Assembly (NCBI GenBank): GCA_903826185.1
Contig: CAIKDL010000122.1
Location: 1-10,990 of the forward strand
DNA from: an uncultured bacterium
GTDB taxonomy: Bacteria > Patescibacteriota > Minisyncoccia > Phycocordibacterales > PALSA-1337
Length of the DNA stretch: 10,990 nt
Direction: 5' to 3'
The notes below the pieces were generated by a model. The model searched no databases. It was not told where the DNA came from and worked only from the letters and a program-made list of their open reading frames with translations. Shown here piece by piece: positions 6,019-10,990 of this stretch. Positions within the stretch are counted from its first letter, which is position 1. Each line of letters starts with the position of its first letter. The translations under genes and the position numbers were made by a program.

Positions 6019-7953
6019 TTATTTCCTACCAGCTCTCATAGCATTGGCTATAGGGATGAAATCGGTCAGGAAATTATACGTGGCGGCACCAACCGGTCCG
6101 AGGATGCTTGCTCCAGGAACTATCAGACCAAACCATGGTATGCCGATGGTAACCCAGATAAGACCGAATCCATTGGTAATACCCCATATCCAGAAATTGG
6201 CTTTCATGACTTTTTTGGTCTTCTGGGCAATAGCCATAGCTTCAGGTAAACGATCTAGGTTGTCTTTCATGATTGTCACATCGGAGGCCTCAATCGAAGC
6301 ATCGGCGCCAATGCCGCCCATGGCTATCGATATATCAGCGAGCGCTAGTGAGGCGGCGTCATTGATACCATCGCCTATATAAGCCACGGAGCTTGTCGTG
6401 GAACTATTCTCTTTCTCGAACTTTCGTACAAAATCGACTTTTCCTTCAGGTGTCAGCCCGGTATGATAATGGCGTAGGTTCAACTCATGAGCTATACGAG
6501 AAGCTGCTTGCTGATTGTCCCCGGTCAGCATATGCCACTCTTTCACGCCGAGCCTCTTAGTCTCTGCTATTATCTCCGCGACTCGCGGACGCAACTCATC
6601 CACATAAGATAGCAGACCAACGACTTCGCCATTTATGGAAAGACAAACAATTCCCCTACCAGCATCTTTTTCGGTTTGGATATCTTTTTTGACCACGGAC
6701 GAAATACGCGAACCACGGGCCTCCATAAATGACGGCCGACCCATTAACATAGCTTCACCGTCATGACTAAATGAAATCCCCTGTCCTGGTATCTCTTCAA
6801 GCTCGTCTGGTAAGTGTGGATTGATTTTGTACTCCGCGGCATATTCCATAATGGCTCTGGATATAGCGTGTTTAGATTCGGCAGCACCACCAACGAAACG
6901 CTTGGCAAGCTCATCACGAGTCCAAAGACCATACATTTTCACGTCGGTAACTTTCGGTCGACCCTTGGTCAATGTGCCTGTTTTGTCGGTCAGAACATAC
7001 TTGACCTTGGAAAGCTGTTCGAAGGCACTAGAGCCCTTCACGATCACACCGCGTCTAGCCGCATACGCTATAGCCGCTGTGTAAGAAAGAGGCACGGCCA
7101 CGGCGATATCATCAGCGCACACAACCAGAAGCACAGACAATATTATCTTCGGAGGCAAACCGCAGACATACATCACAATCGATGCAACTAAAGATATGAG
7201 GATATACCACTGAGTGAATTTGTCGGCAGCTAATTCGGCTTTATTCTTATCTCTACTAGCTTCTTCTACCAATGCCACCATCCGCGAAAGAGTCGTATCT
7301 GCTCCAACTTTTTCCGTCTTCACAATGAGCGAACCGGATTCATTCATTGTCGAGGTGAAGACTCTGTCACCATTCTTCTTTGGCACAAGCTCGCTCTCAC
7401 CAGTCAATGTCGATTCATCAACCTCTGCAATACCAGACATGACGATGCCGTCCACTGGTATGCGATCTCCTGATTCCACAATAACCAAATCACCCGGTTT
7501 AACATCTCGTATATGAATCTCTTTTATTCCGTCGTCTACCCTTATGCGCACGGATTCAACGTGATATTTCATCAAGCTCTCGATGGTCTTTTTGGCGCGA
7601 GCTTGAGTGATATGATCGAATATCCTAGCGAAAGCCAACATCAAAGTAATGAAAGCCGCCGACTTCCATTCCTGTGCAAACAAAGAAAAAGCCAGAGCGA
7701 GTGCAGCCAGCAGGTCCACAGATATATGCTTGGCGACAAGTGCTTTGACCGCACTAATAGCCACTGGAATCATCCCCAGGAATGCCAACGCCGCCATTGC
7801 CAAGGTGATCCAAGAAATCTGCGAAAATAATCCAGCAATAAGCAAAGATCCAGTCAGAACTATAAGCGCGCTATCAAAGACGAGGAAGAACCTCTCTTCA
7901 AATAGAGCCAATGTCGGTAAGTGTTTTGATAAACTTGAATCGCTTTTGAACAT
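6019..7953 (-). CDS. P1B-like cation-transporting P-type ATPase with non-canonical ion-site motif
   Basis: Membrane pump of 644 residues with P1B architecture: four hydrophobic segments (about 20-42, 48-73, 78-92, 97-115) before the actuator domain, and no N-terminal HMA or CxxC metal-binding domain. Core motifs are intact: TGES (184-187), phosphorylated Asp323 in DKTGTLTKG, TGDN (477-480) and GDGIND (527-532), so ATP-driven turnover is expected. Two signatures deviate. The CPC motif of the membrane ion site reads CADD (279-282, VVCADDIAVAVP), and the nucleotide-domain HP motif reads His-Ala (362-363, ESKHAIS). The last membrane segment carries NFLTDFIPIANAMR (627-640), with Asp631 as a further possible ligand. 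Closest by overall look are Cd/Zn/Co exporters, but the ligands differ, so the substrate is open. The gene begins immediately after the NDH-2 stop (TAAATG) without a Shine-Dalgarno. Confidence 0.9.
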   Translation of the reverse strand: MFKSDSSLSKHLPTLALFEERFFLVFDSALIVLTGSLLIAGLFSQISWITLAMAALAFLGMIPVAISAVKALVAKHISVDLLAALALAFSLFAQEWKSAAFITLMLAFARIFDHITQARAKKTIESLMKYHVESVRIRVDDGIKEIHIRDVKPGDLVIVESGDRIPVDGIVMSGIAEVDESTLTGESELVPKKNGDRVFTSTMNESGSLIVKTEKVGADTTLSRMVALVEEASRDKNKAELAADKFTQWYILISLVASIVMYVCGLPPKIILSVLLVVCADDIAVAVPLSYTAAIAYAARRGVIVKGSSAFEQLSKVKYVLTDKTGTLTKGRPKVTDVKMYGLWTRDELAKRFVGGAAESKHAISRAIMEYAAEYKINPHLPDELEEIPGQGISFSHDGEAMLMGRPSFMEARGSRISSVVKKDIQTEKDAGRGIVCLSINGEVVGLLSYVDELRPRVAEIIAETKRLGVKEWHMLTGDNQQAASRIAHELNLRHYHTGLTPEGKVDFVRKFEKENSSTTSSVAYIGDGINDAASLALADISIAMGGIGADASIEASDVTIMKDNLDRLPEAMAIAQKTKKVMKANFWIWGITNGFGLIWVTIGIPWFGLIVPGASILGPVGAATYNFLTDFIPIANAMRAGRK

Positions 7954-9276
7954 TTATGTCAATTTTGTTATATCTCTCGGAAAGAACAGTTGCAGGGTCC
8001 ATTCGAACATGATACGGATACGCTTTTTCCACGAAGCAAATTTGGAAAGATAAGTCGTGCGCCACAACCACCAAGCGAAGCGGCCTTTGATGACGTGCGG
8101 ATTGCCAGCACGAGAATATAGCGCACCGACAGCGAACCATTTCCCAACAGAGACAAGGCTGCCTTTTGATCTATAAGAAAATGTCTTCAGCGGTTTCTGT
8201 TTGATAGAAGCGATAATGTTGGCAGCCACAACTCCAGCTTGACCAACGGCCACTTGTGCCAACATGGGCGATGCGCCTGCCATATCTCCGAGAGAAAAGG
8301 CTCGCTCATCTCCATTCAATCTGAAAAATTCGTCTACAAGCAATCTGCTGTTTCCAGCGATATTGGAGCTACTAACTCCTGTCAGATTATTTGCACCTAT
8401 AAGATCCAGCGTAACCGGCTTCACACCCGCAGCCCAAATAATCGTAGATGTTTGAATAGTCTCCACGGTCTCTTCATCGATTCCGCCAATCATGCCACTG
8501 GTCTTGCCGACCAAGGATATGGTGTGGGGTGTAACATTGTTGACGGCATTATCAAGACGAACATCTATGCCTTGGGACTTCAAATGCGACAGAACTGACG
8601 CGCGTAATGTAGCCGGAAACTGCTGTAATAATTCCGGTCCGGAATTTATGAGTGTAACTTTCAGTTCATCGTGGTCACAAGCATGTGTCTTACAATAATA
8701 ACGGTCTATAATTCCATGGATGAATTCATTGAGCTCAGCGACAGTCTCTACCCCGGTCGGCCCACCACCAACCACAACAAATGATAATAGTCTGGCACGT
8801 TCCACTGGATCCTCGCACATGATTGCTTCTTCAAAACAATCTATGACGTGAGTACGGATACGAACAGCGTCGCTCAGATCTTTGAGGGGTAACGTATATT
8901 TTTCAGCGCCAGATATACCATAGTAGTTAGTTTTGGCACCGGTAGAAATCACGAGGTAATCATACGGCAATGTGTGGCGCGATCCATTACTACTGGAGAT
9001 GTGAACACGATGTTCTCCTAGATCTATGGACTGAACAGTTCCCTGACACAATTCTACGCCAGTTCCAGAAAATACTTCGCGTAGAGGTTCCGCCACACTT
9101 GTAGGACTAAGCGAACCGGTCGCCACCTCATGTAAAAGCGGAGTAAATAAGAAATAATTGGTCTTATTCACAATAGTCACGTCTATCAAGCCTTTCTTGA
9201 CGTACTTGGCAAGCTTCTTCGTAACATAAGTGCCGCCGAATCCAGCGCCAAGAACGACTACGTGTGGTTTGAGCAT
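7954..9276 (-). CDS. Type II NADH dehydrogenase (NDH-2, FAD-dependent NADH:quinone oxidoreductase)
   Basis: Peripheral membrane flavoprotein that passes electrons from NADH to quinone without pumping protons. At 440 residues it is of family length. The FAD-binding Rossmann motif is GAGFGG (10-15) in VVVLGAGFGGTYV. The quinone-site region is FLFTPLLHEVATG (42-54). The NADH-binding Rossmann motif is GGGPTG (170-175) in VVVGGGPTGVETVAEL. The second FAD contact is FSLGDMAGA (327-335). The C-terminal segment from about 398 (GRFAWWLWRTTYL, then FEWTLQLFFPRDIT) matches the amphipathic membrane anchor of NDH-2. The start follows an extended -10 box by 6 bases, and the stop directly abuts the P-type ATPase start. 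No quinone-synthesis or terminal-oxidase gene is in the window. A related flavoprotein such as sulfide:quinone reductase is less likely given the anchor. Confidence 0.92.
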   Translation of the reverse strand: MLKPHVVVLGAGFGGTYVTKKLAKYVKKGLIDVTIVNKTNYFLFTPLLHEVATGSLSPTSVAEPLREVFSGTGVELCQGTVQSIDLGEHRVHISSSNGSRHTLPYDYLVISTGAKTNYYGISGAEKYTLPLKDLSDAVRIRTHVIDCFEEAIMCEDPVERARLLSFVVVGGGPTGVETVAELNEFIHGIIDRYYCKTHACDHDELKVTLINSGPELLQQFPATLRASVLSHLKSQGIDVRLDNAVNNVTPHTISLVGKTSGMIGGIDEETVETIQTSTIIWAAGVKPVTLDLIGANNLTGVSSSNIAGNSRLLVDEFFRLNGDERAFSLGDMAGASPMLAQVAVGQAGVVAANIIASIKQKPLKTFSYRSKGSLVSVGKWFAVGALYSRAGNPHVIKGRFAWWLWRTTYLSKFASWKKRIRIMFEWTLQLFFPRDITKLT

Positions 9277-9291
9277 GCTCTTATTTTATCA
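9277..9291 (-). promoter_or_regulatory. Extended -10 promoter for the NDH-2/P-type ATPase pair, probably leaderless
   Basis: Read on the minus strand, TGATAAAAT (9291-9283) is an extended -10 element (TGn + TAAAAT, one mismatch to consensus). Six bases separate it from the ATG at 9276, which places the expected start of transcription on the A of the ATG. The TGA of this element is also the stop codon of the upstream ZIP gene, so gene end and promoter share bases. No Shine-Dalgarno precedes the ATG. The NDH-2 gene could therefore be expressed separately from the ZIP gene. Confidence 0.55.
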
Positions 9292-10050
9292 CATCCCAGC
9301 GAAACGAACTGCTATATATAAGACCGCCACTCCCAGTAAGGTCATGGCTGTAGTCAAAAACTTCGGATGAGCATGCTGGCTTTCTGGTATGAGATCACTG
9401 GCACCGATATAAAGGAAAAATCCAGCAAACAAAGCCAAGATAATGCCAAGGCCTTGTTCTGGTACTTTGAACAAAAGTGTCGAGGCTACACCTACGACCG
9501 GTGCTACCGCGTCAGCAATGAGCCAACGTAGCGCGTGCTTGAAATCACCTTGTCCCTTCAAAATCATATTAACCGTATTGATTCCATCGGAAAAATCGTG
9601 TACTAGAACTGCTACAGCCACAATAGCACCTATCGCTGCCGAAACTTGGAAGGCCAGACCGATAGCCACACCATCCAGGAAACTATGAAAACATAAGCTG
9701 CTTGCGCCAAGGATGCCTCGGCCATATTGAGCACGACCATATGACTCGTGCGTGTGGCCGACATCGTCGTGTTCATCTGAATGATCATGGAAATGCAAAA
9801 AAATCAGACGATCGAGCAAAAGATATATGACAAAGCCAAGAGCTGTTATCGCCAGCATCGTATTGATAGAGAAATATTTACCACCAAGATCTATAGACTC
9901 TGGCATCAAATCGAAGAATGCTACCGCTATAACTGCCCCAGCGGAAAATCCGAGGATCAAGTGGAGCTTATCTTTCAGTCTGAGTGCAAAAAGGCCACCA
10001 AGCAAAGTGGCGACAAATGTGGCGAATGAGATGAGGAGGATAGTAAACAT
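9289..10050 (-). CDS. ZIP-family divalent metal transporter
   Basis: Integral membrane metal transporter of 253 residues with about eight hydrophobic segments; ZIP proteins bring Zn2+, Fe2+ or Mn2+ into the cytoplasm. A His/Asp-rich cytoplasmic loop (His86 to His101, seven His within 16 residues) lies between TM3 and TM4, as is usual. The metal site is seen in TM4 as HSFLDGVAIG (122-131) and in TM5 as HDFSDG (151-156). Compared with the common HNxPEG/HExPEG forms, Asp replaces Glu in both. FFDLMPES (45-52) and IGASDLIPES (215-224) are repeated, inverted-topology-like signatures in TM2 and TM7. The start at 10050 gives a hydrophobic first helix immediately. It lies 29 bases after the second MacB stop and 12 bases before the NDH-2 start, all on one strand. 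The exact metal cannot be told. Confidence 0.9.
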   Translation of the reverse strand: MFTILLISFATFVATLLGGLFALRLKDKLHLILGFSAGAVIAVAFFDLMPESIDLGGKYFSINTMLAITALGFVIYLLLDRLIFLHFHDHSDEHDDVGHTHESYGRAQYGRGILGASSLCFHSFLDGVAIGLAFQVSAAIGAIVAVAVLVHDFSDGINTVNMILKGQGDFKHALRWLIADAVAPVVGVASTLLFKVPEQGLGIILALFAGFFLYIGASDLIPESQHAHPKFLTTAMTLLGVAVLYIAVRFAGM

Positions 10051-10079
10051 GAGAAAATAATTAATAATATTTCATGAAT
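10051..10079 (-). promoter_or_regulatory. AT-rich spacer upstream of the ZIP gene, possible promoter
   Basis: The 29 bases between the second MacB permease stop and the ZIP start are almost all A/T. On the minus strand AATTAT sits 6 bases before the ATG, at the place where the other leaderless promoters of this window have their hexamer, but it matches the -10 consensus at only 4 of 6 positions and has no TGn. Several overlapping AT hexamers are equally possible. No Shine-Dalgarno is present. Confidence 0.25.
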
Positions 10080-10805
10080 CTATTCATAGCGCAATGCTTC
10101 TATCGGACTCTTCTTGGAAGCTTTACTGGCCGGATAACCTCCGAAAACTAGACCGATAACAGCAGATACACTGAAGCCCAACGCTGCCCCACCCCACGGG
10201 AATATGAAAGTCCAATTCACGCCGAGACCCTTCGACAAAATAAGCGCAATCACAAACGCCAGCGATGATCCCAAGATGATACCTATAACACCGCCTAAGA
10301 CAGTCAGCATTATGGCTTCTATAAGAAATTGCCACAAAATGTCACTATCGGTTGCTCCGATAGCTTTGCGTAAACCGATTTCGCGGGTACGTTCGGTAAC
10401 AGCGACCAACATGATATTCATAATACCGACTCCGCCAACGAAAAGAGCGATAGATGCCACCGCCACAAGGAACCAGGTTAAAGCATTGGTTATGGTAGAA
10501 AGACGATTAGCGAGATCTTGTTGCGTCTGCACAGAAAAATCTTCTTTAGTCGGATCAGTTATGCCATGTGAATCGCGTAAAGTCATGCGGATATCATCGG
10601 CCGTCACCGTGACGGCGGCATCTGAAACCGCTTGAACGATGATACGTTGGAAATATTTTATACCTAACAGATAATTCTGTGCCGTGGAGTATGGCATGAT
10701 AGCCATGCTATCGAAATTGAACAACGATCCACCACCCGAAGGTGGCAATGACCCGACGATCTTGAAGTTTCTGCCTTTTATCTTAATCTTCTGACCAACC
10801 GGGTT
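10080..10805 (-). CDS. Second MacB-type ABC transporter permease, C-terminal part only
   Basis: C-terminal 241 residues of a MacB-family permease, distinct from the copy at 1967-3193. It opens in the extracytoplasmic MacB_PCD domain at NPVGQKIKIKG, which aligns with EPVGQTITIKG of the first copy. It continues through a periplasmic segment and then three membrane segments of the FtsX domain (about local residues 108-135, 160-190 and 203-224). Also present are the conserved ERTREIGLRKAIGA loop (138-151) and the SPIEALRYE ending (233-241). About 170 N-terminal residues, including TM1, are missing. The reading frame stays open to 10907, but the codons beyond about 10805 belong to a GC-rich segment with no MacB similarity. 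The true gene therefore continues outside this sequence. Partner ATPase and adaptor genes would be expected further upstream on this strand. Confidence 0.88.
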   Translation of the reverse strand, partial: NPVGQKIKIKGRNFKIVGSLPPSGGGSLFNFDSMAIMPYSTAQNYLLGIKYFQRIIVQAVSDAAVTVTADDIRMTLRDSHGITDPTKEDFSVQTQQDLANRLSTITNALTWFLVAVASIALFVGGVGIMNIMLVAVTERTREIGLRKAIGATDSDILWQFLIEAIMLTVLGGVIGIILGSSLAFVIALILSKGLGVNWTFIFPWGGAALGFSVSAVIGLVFGGYPASKASKKSPIEALRYE

Positions 10806-10990
10806 GGCGGGGCGGTCTCGGTGGCCAGCACGCAACTGGCGTACGACTCGGCCGTGGTCGACCGCTTGCCCAGCGGCGAGTAGCGGGCGAGGTTTCGCTG
10901 GGGGCATCTGCCCCTGGGTAGCCCCGGTGGCGGCGGAGCCGTCGAGGTCGAGGTCGAACTGCCCCCCGGCAGCGGCATAGCCACCAGATC
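10806..10990. other. GC-rich foreign segment at the window end, probable chimeric join
   Basis: From about 10800 the composition jumps to about 73% GC (138 of the last 190 bases by hand count), while the preceding DNA is in the mid-40s. The MacB protein similarity stops at the same point. The plus-strand frame beginning at 10803 has G or C at most third codon positions and reads like a high-GC protein end (VASTQLAYDSAVVDRLPSGE) up to a TAG at 10881-10883. It then continues in the same frame as GHLPLGSPGGG and further to the edge. I do not recognise the product. The exact joint could lie anywhere in about 10796-10810, because the bases around NPVG fit both sides. Confidence 0.7.

Noticed and set aside
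7957..7962. Perfect TTGACA (-35 consensus) on the minus strand just before the P-type ATPase start
   Set aside because: The -10 position about 17 bases further on falls inside the gene and reads TTCAAG, so no promoter is formed; it lies in NDH-2 coding sequence and looks accidental.
10080..10907. A complete 275-residue protein starting at 10907
   Set aside because: The first 34 residues come from the GC-rich segment, have no MacB similarity and lack the expected TM1; this is a joined artefact frame.
10987..10990. Window ends in GATC, suggesting a restriction or proximity-ligation joint
   Set aside because: Four bases occur by chance too often, and the compositional break is about 185 bases earlier with no GATC at it.
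1..10990. Recoded TGA (Gracilibacteria/SR1-type code)
   Set aside because: HIT, ZIP and the DrrA-like ATPase end at TGA exactly where their families end, and no gene needs TGA read-through.

Overview
The window looks like a compact, mid-40s %GC (estimated by eye) piece of a small-genome bacterium. My best guess is a member of the Patescibacteria (Candidate Phyla Radiation), possibly a Saccharibacteria- or Paceibacteria-like lineage. The grounds are tightly packed genes, few Shine-Dalgarno sites, MacA/MacB exporters with a Gly-rich MacA tail, and start codons placed directly behind extended -10 boxes. TGA is used as an ordinary stop, so the genetic code is standard. The taxonomic call is an inference, not something the sequence proves.

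Layout. Positions 1-3193 (+) hold a tripartite-type export operon: a MacA/HlyD-like adaptor cut off at its N-terminus by the window edge, a MacB/LolD-type ATPase, and a MacB-type permease with an FtsX domain. A class I SAM methyltransferase follows (3222-3836, +), apparently with its own leaderless promoter. It converges with a long minus-strand block. Read in its own direction from the right, that block is: a second MacB-type permease (C-terminal part, 10805-10080), a ZIP metal transporter (10050-9289), a type II NADH dehydrogenase (9276-7954), a P1B-like P-type ATPase with a non-canonical ion-site motif (7953-6019), a DrrA-like ABC ATPase (5955-5113), its ABC-2 permease (5108-4314) and a HIT-family hydrolase (4287-3856).

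How the genes fit together. Two export systems (MacAB and DrrAB-like) and part of a third (second MacB) suggest a cell that puts effort into moving peptides, lipids or toxic hydrophobic compounds across its envelope. ZIP, NDH-2 and the P-type ATPase form a cation/redox block. NDH-2 and the ATPase abut with no spacer (TAA directly followed by ATG) and are very probably co-transcribed. The ATPase has P1B architecture, but the Cys-Pro-Cys ion motif reads Cys-Ala-Asp-Asp and the His-Pro motif reads His-Ala, so its substrate cannot be assumed to be a soft heavy metal. This is the most interesting protein in the window.

The last ~185 bases (about 10806-10990) are about 73% GC by hand count. They interrupt the second MacB permease exactly where its conserved periplasmic domain should continue, and read best as a plus-strand coding frame of a high-GC genome. 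This is most likely a chimeric assembly or ligation join and not biology. No tRNA, rRNA, CRISPR, insertion sequence or gene-free stretch over 300 bases was seen.
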